64,000 nt of DNA from Chitinimonas koreensis (GTDB taxonomy: Bacteria > Pseudomonadota > Gammaproteobacteria > Burkholderiales > Chitinimonadaceae). Location: assembly GCF_014353015.1 (NCBI RefSeq), contig NZ_CP060704.1:1141001-1205000 (forward strand). Reading direction: 5' to 3'. The notes below the pieces were generated by a model. It was not told the origin of the DNA and did not search any database. It saw nothing but the letters and a program-made list of their open reading frames with translations. Made by a program: the position numbers and the translations under genes. Positions within the stretch are counted from its first letter, which is position 1. Every line of letters begins with the position of its first letter. Shown here piece after piece: positions 20,525-29,951 of this stretch.

Positions 20525-21595
20525 ATGTTCGATTTCGACTATGAAGCGCTGCGCGCCATCGGCTTGACGCAGTACCTGATCAACCAACTCCACGCCTTGG
20601 CCGAACCGCCGCGCCCGGGCAGCGCGCTGATGCGCATCGTCGAGGTGCAGCGCGACCACCTCACCGTCCACGACGGCCATGGCGAGCGCCAGGCCCGCGC
20701 GCTGCCGCGGCTGACCGCGATGCTGCAGGCCCATGCCGATGCGCTCGCGGTCGGCGACTGGGTGGTGGCGGAGACTCATGCCGGCGAGGAATGCTGGATC
20801 GCCACCCGGCTGGAACCGCTGACCCAGCTGGCCCGCCGCGCCAACGACGGCCGGCGCCAGATGCTGGCCAGCAACGTCGACACCGCCCTGCTGCTGATGG
20901 GACTGGACCTCGACTACAACCCGCGCCGGCTGGAACGCTACCTGGCGCTGACCCAGGCGGCCGGCCTCGAAGCGGTCGCGGTGCTGACCAAGGCCGACGT
21001 CGGCGACGCGGTCGAGCAGCGCATGGCGGAGCTGCACGCCCGCCTGCCGCGCCGCATCCCGGTGCTGGCGCTGAACGGCCAGGACGCCTCGGCCCGCGAG
21101 GCGCTGGCGCCATGGCTCGGCGCCGGCCAGACGCTGGTGCTGCTGGGCTCCAGCGGCGCCGGCAAGTCCACCCTGAGCAACACGCTGCTGATGGCTGAAG
21201 CCCAGCTCACCGGCGGCGTGCGCCGCGGCGACGGCCGCGGCCGCCATACCACCACGGCGCGTTCGTTGCACTGCCTGCCCGGCGGCGCCTGCATCATCGA
21301 CACGCCGGGCCTGCGCACCTGGCGGCCCGACGCCGACGAGACCGAGGTGGCGGCGAGCTTCGACGATATCGCGGCGCTGGCCGGGCGCTGCCGCTTCCGC
21401 GACTGCCGCCACCGCGACGAGCCAGGCTGTGCGGTGCGCGAGACGGTGCCGGCCGACCGGCTGCTCAACTACCACAAGCTCCTGCGCGAGGCGCGCCGCG
21501 GCCAGCAGACGGCGCTGGAACGCAAGGCGGAGACGGCCAAGTGGAAGGCGATCGGCAAGGCGGGGCGGGCGCGGGGAGAGGAGAAGCGGCGCTGA
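20525..21595 (+). CDS. rsgA: Ribosome small-subunit-dependent GTPase RsgA (YjeQ)
   Basis: A 356-residue circularly permuted GTPase that checks late 30S maturation. Its G motifs occur in the permuted order G4 (LTKADV), G1 (GSSGAGKSTLSN, about residue 209), G3 (DTPGLR). The C-terminal zinc knuckle is visible as RCRFRDCRHRDEPGCAV. An N-terminal OB-like region (residues 35-110) precedes the GTPase. It ends with a basic tail (RKAETAKWKAIGKAGRARG). An intrinsic terminator follows 18 bases downstream. Confidence 0.93.
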   Translation: MFDFDYEALRAIGLTQYLINQLHALAEPPRPGSALMRIVEVQRDHLTVHDGHGERQARALPRLTAMLQAHADALAVGDWVVAETHAGEECWIATRLEPLTQLARRANDGRRQMLASNVDTALLLMGLDLDYNPRRLERYLALTQAAGLEAVAVLTKADVGDAVEQRMAELHARLPRRIPVLALNGQDASAREALAPWLGAGQTLVLLGSSGAGKSTLSNTLLMAEAQLTGGVRRGDGRGRHTTTARSLHCLPGGACIIDTPGLRTWRPDADETEVAASFDDIAALAGRCRFRDCRHRDEPGCAVRETVPADRLLNYHKLLREARRGQQTALERKAETAKWKAIGKAGRARGEEKRR

Positions 21596-21612
21596 TCAGT
21601 ACGATCCAATGA

Positions 21613-21645
21613 AAACACCCCTCGGGATAACCCGAGGGGTGTTTC
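21613..21645 (+). terminator. Bidirectional intrinsic terminator
   Basis: A 14-base stem AAACACCCCTCGGG (21613-21626) and its exact complement (21631-21644) enclose the loop ATAA, with a short T run at each outer side. It lies between the convergent rsgA and Ig-like lipoprotein genes and probably serves both. Confidence 0.85.
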
Positions 21646-21675
21646 GTTTACTGCAGCAATGCTGGGAGTGCCTGC

Positions 21676-23652
21676 TTATTTCTGGTACGGCGAATTGGAA
21701 ATATGGCAGGTATTACCGTCGCTACTGGCATCGGATTCCGATGCGGCCAGGCGGAAGGTCACCGATTGCTTGCTTTCGGTACCTTGCACCAGGGTCGAAG
21801 CCGTCATTTCGATCACGGTCCAGATCGAGTTGGACTTCAGGTAGGTCAGGTTGAAGGCGGCCGTGCCGTCGTCGGTTGTGGTGACCGAAGTCGGCACCGT
21901 ACCGGCGTTGGCATTGGTCGGCGTCAACTGGCCATCCTTGGTGCCGATCTGGAGGCCACTGAGCGCGCCGGCCAGATCGTTGCGCACTTGATAGCGGTTG
22001 CCGTCTTCGTTGGCGTCGAGGTTGCCGTTACCGTTGCCGGCGCCGCCCAGCGCCACCGTGGCATCTTCCGCCACGAAGGTTTCAAATGGCGAGCAGCCGG
22101 TGCCGGTGGAGAAGTAAACCGGACGCACCTTCAGGTTGACCACTGCGCCCTTGACGGCATTGCCGGCCGAATCGGCGACTTGTACCGACATCGGCAGGAT
22201 GTAGGCGGTATTGGTCAGATCGGCGGAGATCACCGACGACTGGCCGATGGTCACCGAGTTGGCGACGCCACTGATGACTACGTTGCTGACGGTAGAGATG
22301 GTCGTGCCGACGATAGTAGCCTTGACGCGAATCGCAGAACCGCCTTGGCCGGACGGTTTGGTGCCCGAAGTGAATGTCGCGACTGCGTCACCGACTCCGC
22401 TGCCATCCGAGCCGGCCACTGCGTTGGTGAAGGCCACTGCCGGCGATACGAACTCGCCGCCGCCGACCGTATTTTCAAGCTGGAATTGGACCGGCACGTT
22501 GGCTACCGGTTGACCAGCCGCCGTGGTCACGGTCGCACGCAGCGACAGCGAGTTCTTGGTGCTGCCGGTGCTGATCGGGATGGTGCTGGGATTTCCCTGC
22601 AGCGAGATATTGGCGGCACTGGAAACCGGCGGGGACACGGCGATCGTCACCGAACCGGTAATCGAAGCATCGTTCGGGTTCGTGACCTGGACGATGGCCA
22701 TGCCTGCCACGGACGAGTTGAACTTGACCGTCGCAGTGTTACCCACGACTGCGGCATTGATGAAGGAGCCGGTGGCGGCCGAATTGGTGTCGGTCAGCGT
22801 TCCCAGCGTTGTGGCGACGCGGACAGTGCTTAGGCCGGGTGCGTTGATGACGATCGACAGATCACTGCCGGTGGTCAGGTTGCTGACTGCAGCTGCGGGG
22901 CTGGTGATGCCGAACGCACCGGTCGATCCGCCGGTCACCGTAAAGTTGACGCTGGCCTGGGCGCCGAGCGCGGAGGCCGTTACGGTGGAAACGCCAGTCG
23001 CACTGCCGGTGACCGTGACCTGTTCGCCGGTCTGCAGGCTGGAAGCCGACAGCGAGACGGTGCCGGTGCCGGCCGCGGTCAGCTGGATCGGCGTACTCGA
23101 GATCGGGTTGTTGCCGGCGTCGACCAGAGTGGCAGTCAGCGGGGTCGAGCCGCTGGGTGCCGTCAGAGCGGTGGAGCCCGCAGTCAGCGTGAGTTGCGTA
23201 CCGGACACCGTGATCGGCAATTGCGCCGACACACCGTTAGCTGCCGATACTGTGATGGTGTCGGTACGGTTGCTGCGGTCGGAACCCGCGCTATAGGTGG
23301 CGACGATCTTGCCGCTGGCATCCGATACCGCGCCGGTGCCCGAGGGAACGACCAGTTGGCCGGACGTCGTCTTGAAGGTCAGCGATGCGCCGGAGATCGC
23401 AGTGTTGTTTGCATCCAGCACGGTGGCCGTGATGGTGGCGGAATCCGAGTTGTCGGTTTTGACCGATTTTTGCGACGCACTGAGGAAAACCTTGCCGATG
23501 ACGGGCGCAGGCGTGGGCGTCGGCGTGGGATTGGTCGTTCCACCGCTATCGCCGCCAGGGCCGCCGCAGGCGACCAGCGTGGAAGTCGCGGCAACCACTG
23601 CGAAGCGCCAGACGCTCCCCAGCAAGCCCGATGCAAGTGATATACGCATCAC
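21676..23652 (-). CDS. Surface lipoprotein with repeated bacterial Ig-like (Big) domains
   Basis: A 658-residue lipoprotein. The signal peptide ends in the lipobox LVAC with Cys29, then a Gly/Ser/Pro-Thr linker (TPTPTPAP). At least four Ig-like repeats of about 90 residues follow, seen from recurring patterns such as VSASQKSV...TITATVLDANNTAISGASLTFKT and ATLVDAGNNPISSTPIQLTA, i.e. Big_1-type (invasin-like) folds. Near the C-terminus an Asp/Asn/Gly-rich loop (GNLDANEDGNRY) could bind calcium, and there are Cys residues in CSPF and NTCHI. It is probably anchored in the outer membrane with a structural or adhesive role. GC content is lower than in its neighbours. Confidence 0.82.
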   Translation of the reverse strand: MMRISLASGLLGSVWRFAVVAATSTLVACGGPGGDSGGTTNPTPTPTPAPVIGKVFLSASQKSVKTDNSDSATITATVLDANNTAISGASLTFKTTSGQLVVPSGTGAVSDASGKIVATYSAGSDRSNRTDTITVSAANGVSAQLPITVSGTQLTLTAGSTALTAPSGSTPLTATLVDAGNNPISSTPIQLTAAGTGTVSLSASSLQTGEQVTVTGSATGVSTVTASALGAQASVNFTVTGGSTGAFGITSPAAAVSNLTTGSDLSIVINAPGLSTVRVATTLGTLTDTNSAATGSFINAAVVGNTATVKFNSSVAGMAIVQVTNPNDASITGSVTIAVSPPVSSAANISLQGNPSTIPISTGSTKNSLSLRATVTTAAGQPVANVPVQFQLENTVGGGEFVSPAVAFTNAVAGSDGSGVGDAVATFTSGTKPSGQGGSAIRVKATIVGTTISTVSNVVISGVANSVTIGQSSVISADLTNTAYILPMSVQVADSAGNAVKGAVVNLKVRPVYFSTGTGCSPFETFVAEDATVALGGAGNGNGNLDANEDGNRYQVRNDLAGALSGLQIGTKDGQLTPTNANAGTVPTSVTTTDDGTAAFNLTYLKSNSIWTVIEMTASTLVQGTESKQSVTFRLAASESDASSDGNTCHISNSPYQK

Positions 23653-23985
23653 AGTTATTCCTTTTCTCGAGATTTCTAATCATAAGCGGCAAGCAAATAA
23701 ACGCCACATCGATCCGCAGTGGCGCCATTCAAATGGCATTTAACGTCAAACCGCCAGCGAATGCAACGCTTGACGCGCGCACCGCAGAAGTCCGTAGCGC
23801 ATGGGGTGGCTTGATTTTCCAGCGTTTTCAATACACTGCATCATTGCTCGCGATGCCTGGTCTGAAGCCGGTGCTTTTGATAATTGCAGAGCTGCCGGGG
23901 CCGATGATCTGCTGCCAAACAACAGCGGATGCCATATTGGATCTTGGGCACTATTCTTTACCATATCTTGGTAATGGATGAGATC
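23653..23985. other. Upstream region of the Ig-like lipoprotein gene
   Basis: This AT-richer gap (part of the 473-base space 23653-24125) contains AAAAGGA just upstream of the lipoprotein start on the minus strand and probably its promoter. An open frame on the plus strand at 23631-23981 has no ribosome site or protein-like composition. Nothing else is recognised. Confidence 0.35.
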
Positions 23986-24018
23986 GACAAAAAGACCGCG
24001 CCGGGCGGCCTTTTTGTC
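23986..24018 (-). terminator. Intrinsic terminator after the phytase-like/GDPD gene
   Basis: GACAAAAAG at 23986-23994 pairs with CTTTTTGTC at 24010-24018 around a GC-rich centre (CCGC/GCGG pairing). The hairpin is flanked by A and T runs, so it can act in both directions. It lies about 110 bases beyond the stop of the gene ending at 24126 on the minus strand. Confidence 0.75.
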
Positions 24019-24125
24019 GGGATGAGCGGTTGCAATGGAGTCACGCCAGGTGGCACGGTCATTGGCCGATCTGACTCGACGCGCCGATATCCGCTCGATA
24101 AGCAGCTCCGGGCAAAGAAGCGCAA

Positions 24126-26615
24126 TCAGCGATCTAGCCGCAACGCCCGCGGCAGCCGAATCGTCACGAACTCGCTGTCGTCCGGCCGCTTGCTGCCGAC
24201 ATGCCGGCCGACCGAAAACGGATAGTTGTTGTCGTCGATCACCAGCAAGGTCTGCGCGTCGAGCACCACCACGTCCTCGATGGTGTTGAACGGCATGGCG
24301 AAGGTGCGGCCCAGGCCGACGTCGCCGTTGCCGCCCTGGCCCGACAGGCCGAACGGGTCGCGGATCGCCATCAGGTCGACCAGCTCGGTCTTGCCGACAT
24401 AGCCGCCGGCCTGGCCCAGCTCGACCTTGAACAGCTTCTTGAAGCCCTTCGGATCGCCCTGGCTGTTGTCGCGCTCGATCACGATGCCCTCGCTCGCGTT
24501 GTAGAGCACGAAGTCGCCGATATTGCTGCCGCGCGCGTCGAGCCGGTACTTGAACGACTTGCCGGTGTAGCGCCGGCTGGCCAGGTCGAATTCGTGGATC
24601 AGCAGCGTCTTGTCGTCGTGGCCGGCCAGCGTGCCCTCGAGCAGCGGGTAGAGCTTCCTGCCGTCGCTCGACAGCGCCATGCCCTCGAAGCCGCCCGAGC
24701 GCTTGGCGCGGAACGGGGTCGTGGCGACGGTGCTGCGGTAGGGCCAGTAGAGGCCGTTGAGCCAGGCGGTGTTGCGGCCGGCCTCGTCCTGCAGGTTGGT
24801 GCCGTCGTCGCTGCCGGCGCCGGCGAAGATCGGGAAGTCGCCGAACAGGTAGACGGTGCGGATCGCCGGGAATTTCTCCTGCACGCGGAACAGCGTGCGG
24901 AAATCGAAGCTCTGGATGTCGGCGCGCGCCTGCATGCCGTTGGCGACGATCACGCCGGCCAGCGCGTCGGCGATCTGCTCGAAGCCGGCGGTGCGCTCGC
25001 GGTAGACCTTGCCGTGGCCGTCGGCATCGCTGCGCGGGTTGAGCTTGGTCTCGATATTGAAGCGCACGCGCCTGGCGTTCCTGGCCCGCAGCGCCGCGGC
25101 CGGGTGGCTGCGGCCGGCGCCGTTCTCGTAGTAGTCGACGTAGGCGGCGACCAGGTCGAACAGGTCCTGGGCGGTCGGCAGCACATAGGGGCTGACGTAG
25201 CCCTTGCTGGCCGCCAGCGCGGCCGATACCGGCGACAGCGCCGCGTCGTTGCGCTGGCTCGGGCCGCGGAACAGCTTGTCGCAGATATAGCCGGCCTGGA
25301 TCTGGGCGCGCGTCAGGTCCTTGATCAGCACTTCCTGGGCAGGCTGGTCGTAGGGCTGGCCGTCGGTGCGGCGGCATTTCTGCGTCTCGACGTAGGGGTC
25401 GTGCTTGATGATGGAGACGCCGTCGCGGCTCAGGCCGGTGTCGGTCTCGATGGTCGTCATCAGGTTGTCGAGCGCGGCCTCGAAGGCCGGCAGGGTGTTC
25501 TCAGGCCGCAGGTCGCGGCTGCCGCGGTGGCCCTGGGCGTCGAATTTGCGGATGTCGATCAGGCCGTCGGCGTCGAGATAGTCGCCGGGCCGGCCGTCGC
25601 CGTTGGCGTCGAATTCGCGCACCGCTTCGAGCAGCAGGTCGGAGCGGTCCGAGATCAGCCCGTTCACGCCGGCCTTCATCAGCTCGAGCATCTTGGCCTT
25701 GTCGTTGACGGTCCAGGCCACTACCGGGAAGCCGGCGCTCTTGAGCGAGGCGAGGTCGAACACGTCGGAGGCGGCCGGCACCAGGCCGGCCGGCGTGTTG
25801 GCGCCGCGCGCGTAATGGGCGTCTGGGCTCGATTTCACGCCGCCCGTGTCGTACTTGAGCATCACCGAGTAAGGCGAGAACACCGGCGTGCGGCCGCCGT
25901 GGGCCTGCGCATGGGCGCGCGCGGCATTCATGATGCGCAGCGCGCTGGCTTCCTCGTTGTACGGGTTCTGCGGCGAGCGGATCTCGCGGCCGGGGTTCTC
26001 GAAATCGGGCAATGCGATCGGCGCTTCGAGCAGCACGCCTTGCGCATCGGCATGCAGCAGGAAGGGGCCGAACTCGTCGCCGAACCACAGGCTGCCGTCG
26101 GGCGCCCGCTGCATCGATTCGATGTCGAAGTCGGCGCCGGTCAGCACGCGGCCGGCGCTGAACTGGTTGACGATGGCGAACGGGATCTTGCGGTCCGGGT
26201 CGCGCAGCTCGAAGAAGCCCTCGACCGCCACGCTGCCGTCGCCGCCGCCGTTGGTGACCGGCCGGCTGCGCACGGTGTAGACGCGCAGGTTGAAGTCGGC
26301 CGAGTTCTCGATGGCGCCGTAGCCGTTGTCGGCCATCGCCAGGTAGCTGCCGTCGGCGTTGCGCAGCGCGGCCGAGAAGCCCTGCACCGGCTGGCCGGCG
26401 AACGGGGGGGCCTGGCCGTTGAGGTCGCCCGCGAGGTATTGGCCGGACGTCGGGCCGGCGGCCAGCGTGTTGGCCGGCAGCACCGCGCGACCGGCCAGGA
26501 TCGGGCCGTCGCCGAGCGATTCGCCGTCGGCGTTGCAGGCGGTCAGCGCCAGCGCGTGCAGCACGACCAGGGGCAGCAGGGCCAGCCGGGCCGAGGTCTT
26601 GGCTGGATGGGACAT
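24126..26615 (-). CDS. Lipoprotein combining esterase-like phytase and glycerophosphodiesterase (GDPD) domains
   Basis: An 829-residue protein with signal peptide and lipobox LTAC (Cys27). Residues 60-250 look like the first half of an 'esterase-like activity of phytase' domain (GQPVQGFSAALRNADGSYLAMADNGYG; MQRAPDGSLWFGDEFGPF). At about 290-325 there is a GDPD C-terminal-like motif (FPVVAWTVNDKAKMLELMKAGVNGLISDR). A GDPD core follows from about residue 363 (GHRGSRDLRPENTLPAFE ... ETDTGLSRDG ... IKHDP ... QSFDFRTL). Residues 640-829 return to the phytase-like fold (SGGFEGMALSSDGRKLYPLLEG; NTIEDVVVLD). It probably releases phosphate or glycerol phosphate from phosphodiesters outside the inner membrane. 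Confidence 0.82.
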   Translation of the reverse strand: MSHPAKTSARLALLPLVVLHALALTACNADGESLGDGPILAGRAVLPANTLAAGPTSGQYLAGDLNGQAPPFAGQPVQGFSAALRNADGSYLAMADNGYGAIENSADFNLRVYTVRSRPVTNGGGDGSVAVEGFFELRDPDRKIPFAIVNQFSAGRVLTGADFDIESMQRAPDGSLWFGDEFGPFLLHADAQGVLLEAPIALPDFENPGREIRSPQNPYNEEASALRIMNAARAHAQAHGGRTPVFSPYSVMLKYDTGGVKSSPDAHYARGANTPAGLVPAASDVFDLASLKSAGFPVVAWTVNDKAKMLELMKAGVNGLISDRSDLLLEAVREFDANGDGRPGDYLDADGLIDIRKFDAQGHRGSRDLRPENTLPAFEAALDNLMTTIETDTGLSRDGVSIIKHDPYVETQKCRRTDGQPYDQPAQEVLIKDLTRAQIQAGYICDKLFRGPSQRNDAALSPVSAALAASKGYVSPYVLPTAQDLFDLVAAYVDYYENGAGRSHPAAALRARNARRVRFNIETKLNPRSDADGHGKVYRERTAGFEQIADALAGVIVANGMQARADIQSFDFRTLFRVQEKFPAIRTVYLFGDFPIFAGAGSDDGTNLQDEAGRNTAWLNGLYWPYRSTVATTPFRAKRSGGFEGMALSSDGRKLYPLLEGTLAGHDDKTLLIHEFDLASRRYTGKSFKYRLDARGSNIGDFVLYNASEGIVIERDNSQGDPKGFKKLFKVELGQAGGYVGKTELVDLMAIRDPFGLSGQGGNGDVGLGRTFAMPFNTIEDVVVLDAQTLLVIDDNNYPFSVGRHVGSKRPDDSEFVTIRLPRALRLDR

Positions 26616-26800
26616 GGGGAGGCTCCGTGGGGTTCGAAAACCGCCGATGCTAGCCTCCTGTCATTTCAATAAATCGATCGAGCTATTTCATTGTCATGGA
26701 TGGCGCATGACAGCCGCTGCGGCCGCGCCGCTACGGTAGACTCACGGCCGGCCGCCGCCGCGGCCTTCCTTCTTTATCTTCACTTCACGACGTTCCCGCC

Positions 26801-28261
26801 ATGAGCACGCCCGCCCGTTTCCAGCCCGAAGCCGACAGCCTCGATCCGACCGATTGGCAGGCCTTCCGCGAACTGGGCCACCGCATGGTGGACGACATGG
26901 CCGACTTCATGGCCGGCCTGCGCGAGCGGCCGGTATGGCAGCCGATGCCGGCCGAATTGCGAGCCGAGCTGCGCCAGCCGCTGCCGCAGGCGCCGGCCGA
27001 GCTGGCCGAGGTCTATGCCGATTTCCAGCGCCTGGTGCAGCCTTACGTGGTCGGCAACGTCCATCCGCGCTTCCTCGGCTGGGTGCAGGGCGCCGGCAAC
27101 CCGGTCGGGGTGCTGGCCGAGCTGCTGGCCGCGACGATGAACGCCAATCTCGGCGGCCGCGACCATGCGCCGATCGAGGTCGAGCGCCAGGTGATCCGCT
27201 GGGCGGCCGAGATGCTCGGCTTTCCGCTCGATGCCAGCGGCGTGCTGGTGACCGGCACCTCGCTGGCCAACCTGATCGCGGTGCTGGTGGCGCGCACCCG
27301 CGCGCTCGGCCGCGCGGTGCGGCAGGACGGCCTGGCCGGCCGGCCGCTGGTGGCCTACACCTCGACCGAGGCGCACAACTGCGTGTCGCGCGCGATGGAC
27401 ATGGCCGGTTTCGGCACCGCCGCGCTGCGGCTGATCCCCTGCGACGACGACCACCGCATGCGGCTCGATGCGCTGGCCGAGGCGCTGGCGGCCGACCGCG
27501 CCGCCGGGCTGCAGCCCTTCCTGCTGGTCGGCAGCGCCGGTACGGTCGACACCGGTGCGATCGATCCGCTGGCCGGGCTGGCCCGCGTGGCGCGCGAGCA
27601 GGGGCTGTGGTTCCACGTCGACGCCGCCTTCGGCGCGCTGGCCATGCTGTCGCCCGAGCAGCGGCCGCTCTTGGCCGGGCTCGATGAGGCCGATTCGGTC
27701 GCCTTCGATTTCCACAAATGGGCCCAGGTGCCCTACGACGCCGGCTGCATCGTGGTGCGCGACGCCGCGGCGCACGCCGCCGCCTTCGCCACCGTGCCGG
27801 CCTACCTGCGGCGCGAGGCGCGCGGCCTGGCCGCCGGCCAGCCCTGGCCGACCGATTTCGGGCCGGACCTGTCGCGCGGCTTCAGGGCGCTCAAGGTATG
27901 GATGACGATCCGGACCTATGGCGCCGACAAGCTCGGCGAGGTGATCGCCCGCAACTGCGCGCTGGCGCGCCGGCTGGCGGCGCGCGTCGATGCCGAGCCG
28001 GAGCTGCGCCGCGTCGCGCCGGTCGCGCTCAACGTGGTGTGTTTCCGCTTCGAAGCGGCGGGCGGCGACCTCGACCGGTTCAACGCCGACCTCGTCGCCG
28101 ACCTGCAGGAGTCCGGCATCGCGGTGCCGTCGACCACCACCATCCGCGGCCAGTTGGCGGTGCGCGTCGCGCTGGTCAACCACCGTACGCGGGCGGAAGA
28201 CCTCGACCTGCTGGTCGACGCGCTGCTGGCGGCCGGCCGTCGCCGCGCCGGTGCGGCATGA
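26801..28261 (+). CDS. PLP-dependent group II amino-acid decarboxylase family protein
   Basis: A 486-residue pyridoxal-phosphate enzyme of the aromatic-L-amino-acid/glutamate decarboxylase group. Motifs include VHPRFLGWVQGAGNPVGVLAE, GVLVTGTSLANL (cofactor phosphate contact), TSTEAHNCVSRAMDMAG, WFHVDAAFGA, and the Schiff-base Lys306 in FDFHKWAQVPYDAG. Length and order fit the family. The product is predicted cytoplasmic and probably makes a biogenic amine. The exact substrate (tyrosine, DOPA, tryptophan or other) is not decided by the sequence. It is divergent from the preceding lipoprotein gene and 88 bases upstream of a periplasmic binding protein. Confidence 0.85.
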   Translation: MSTPARFQPEADSLDPTDWQAFRELGHRMVDDMADFMAGLRERPVWQPMPAELRAELRQPLPQAPAELAEVYADFQRLVQPYVVGNVHPRFLGWVQGAGNPVGVLAELLAATMNANLGGRDHAPIEVERQVIRWAAEMLGFPLDASGVLVTGTSLANLIAVLVARTRALGRAVRQDGLAGRPLVAYTSTEAHNCVSRAMDMAGFGTAALRLIPCDDDHRMRLDALAEALAADRAAGLQPFLLVGSAGTVDTGAIDPLAGLARVAREQGLWFHVDAAFGALAMLSPEQRPLLAGLDEADSVAFDFHKWAQVPYDAGCIVVRDAAAHAAAFATVPAYLRREARGLAAGQPWPTDFGPDLSRGFRALKVWMTIRTYGADKLGEVIARNCALARRLAARVDAEPELRRVAPVALNVVCFRFEAAGGDLDRFNADLVADLQESGIAVPSTTTIRGQLAVRVALVNHRTRAEDLDLLVDALLAAGRRRAGAA

Positions 28262-28349
28262 CCGGGACGGCCTGTCGCAGGACGGTCGCCCCGGCGGCGG
28301 CGGCCGGGCTATGCTGGAGCACGCCCATCCCGTCCGTCCGTGCCCGACC

Positions 28350-29267
28350 ATGCGTCGCTTGATCCTCCGCCTGCTGCTCCTCGTCGCGAGTGCTGCCGGT
28401 CTCGCCGGTGCCGAGCCGATGCGCTACGTGCTGCCGGCGCCCGAGGGCGCGGCCGACAAGCGCTACGAGTACTACCAGTCGCTGCTGGCGGCCGCGCTGG
28501 AGGCGACCCGCGACAAGTGGGGCGACTACGTGCTGGAGCGGCACGACCTGCCGATGAACGCGGCGCGCGCCACGGCCGAGATGCTGGCCGGCCACGCGCC
28601 GACCGTGCTGGTGCGTACCACCAGCGTCGAGCTGGAGAAGACCTTGCGGCCGATCCGCATCCCGCTCGACAAGGGGCTGACCGGCTACCGGCTGTTCCTG
28701 ATCATGCAGCCGACCCAGGCCCGTCTCGACGGCGTGCACGACCTGGCGGCGCTGCGGCGTTTCAGCATCGGCCAGGAAGTGCGCTGGACCGACGTCGGCA
28801 TCCTGCGCGCGGCCGGCTTCGAGGTGGTGACCGGCGACGGCTACGCCGGCCTGTTCGGCATGCTGCGCGCCGGCCGCTTCGCGCTGTTCTCGCGCGGCGC
28901 CAACGAGATCGCGGCCGAGCTGGCCAGCCATGCGCCGCAGCTGCCGGGCCTGGCGATCGAGCGCCAGCTGCTGCTCTACTACCCCTTGCCGCGCTATTTC
29001 TTCGTCGCGCCCGACGAGGCCGGTCGCCGGCTCGGCGAGCGCATCGAGGACGGCCTGCGCCAGTTGATCCGCTCGGGCGAGTTCGACCGCCGCTACCGCG
29101 TCTACAAGCGCGACGTGCTCGGCGGCGTCAAGCTGAACGGCCGCCGGCTGTTCCGCATCCCCAATCCCACGCTGCCGGCCGAGACGCCGCTCGACGACCC
29201 GGCGCTGTGGGACGACCTGCGCGACGAGATCGGCGGCAACGCCCGCCTCGGCCAAGACGCGCGCTGA
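28350..29267 (+). CDS. Periplasmic solute-binding-like protein
   Basis: A 305-residue protein with an N-terminal signal peptide (MRRLILRLLLLVASAAGLAG, cleavage near residue 20). The fold resembles family 3 binding proteins: YVLPAPEG at the first strand, GLTGYRLFLIM, FSIGQEVRWTDVGILRAAGFEVVTGDGY, and a C-terminal LRQLIRSGEFDRRY. No transporter genes are adjacent, so it may be a stand-alone sensor-type or orphan binding protein. A ligand cannot be assigned. The ATG at 28350 gives the clean signal peptide; upstream in-frame codons have none. Confidence 0.72.
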   Translation: MRRLILRLLLLVASAAGLAGAEPMRYVLPAPEGAADKRYEYYQSLLAAALEATRDKWGDYVLERHDLPMNAARATAEMLAGHAPTVLVRTTSVELEKTLRPIRIPLDKGLTGYRLFLIMQPTQARLDGVHDLAALRRFSIGQEVRWTDVGILRAAGFEVVTGDGYAGLFGMLRAGRFALFSRGANEIAAELASHAPQLPGLAIERQLLLYYPLPRYFFVAPDEAGRRLGERIEDGLRQLIRSGEFDRRYRVYKRDVLGGVKLNGRRLFRIPNPTLPAETPLDDPALWDDLRDEIGGNARLGQDAR

Positions 29268-29300
29268 GCGCCGCCGCGGCCGCCGATCCGTCCTCCCGCC

Positions 29301-29951
29301 TCAATCCCGCTTCGCCGCGGCCCAGGCCGCGACGTAGGCGCGCGCCCGTGCGGCCACCGCCGCGGCTGGGTCGCCCGGCTGGTACAGCGCGCCGCCGAGG
29401 CCGAAGCCGCTGGCGCCGGCCGCACGGTAGGCCGCCATATTGGCCGGCACGATGCCGCCGACCGGGTAGACCGGCACCGACATCGGCAGCACCGCGCGCC
29501 AGGCCTTCAGCACCGCGGGCGCGATCGCCTCGGCCGGGAAGGCCTTGAGCGCGTGGGCACCGGCCTGCAGCGCGGCGAAGGCCTCGGACGGCGTCGCCAC
29601 GCCGGGCAGCGACCACAGCTGCCGCCCACGCGCGGCGGCGATCACGGCCGGATCGCAGTTGGGCGAGATGACCAGCCGGCCTCCGGCGCCGGCCACCGCC
29701 TCGACCTGCTCGGGCTGCAGCACCGTGCCGGCGCCGATCCAGGCGTCGCCGGGCAGGGCGGCGACCAGTGCGGCGACGGCCTCCAGCGCGCCGGGGCGGT
29801 TGAGCGGCACTTCGAGCAGGCGGAAGCCCGCCTCGTACAGCGCCAGGCCGATCGCGGCGGCGTCGGGCGGCGGCAGGCCGCGCAGGATGGCGACCAGCGG
29901 CGGATGGGCGGCGGCCGGGTCGAACGGCGAGGAATCAGCGGGCGTGGTCAT
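29301..29951 (-). CDS. dgoA: 2-dehydro-3-deoxy-6-phosphogalactonate aldolase DgoA
   Basis: A 216-residue class I aldolase splitting 2-keto-3-deoxy-6-phosphogalactonate into pyruvate and glyceraldehyde 3-phosphate, the last step of the De Ley-Doudoroff pathway. Key features are LVAILRGLPP, LLEVPLNRPGA (Glu and Arg of the active site), WIGAGTVL, ISPNCDP, the Schiff-base Lys in HALKAFPAE, and VYPVGGI (phosphate binding). It overlaps the end of dgoK by 17 bases and is transcribed with it on the minus strand. Confidence 0.92.
   Translation of the reverse strand: MTTPADSSPFDPAAAHPPLVAILRGLPPPDAAAIGLALYEAGFRLLEVPLNRPGALEAVAALVAALPGDAWIGAGTVLQPEQVEAVAGAGGRLVISPNCDPAVIAAARGRQLWSLPGVATPSEAFAALQAGAHALKAFPAEAIAPAVLKAWRAVLPMSVPVYPVGGIVPANMAAYRAAGASGFGLGGALYQPGDPAAAVAARARAYVAAWAAAKRD

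Noticed and set aside
23631..23981. 116-codon plus-strand open frame upstream of the Ig-like lipoprotein
   Set aside because: No ribosome site, no motif, and it covers the expected promoter of the minus-strand lipoprotein gene.
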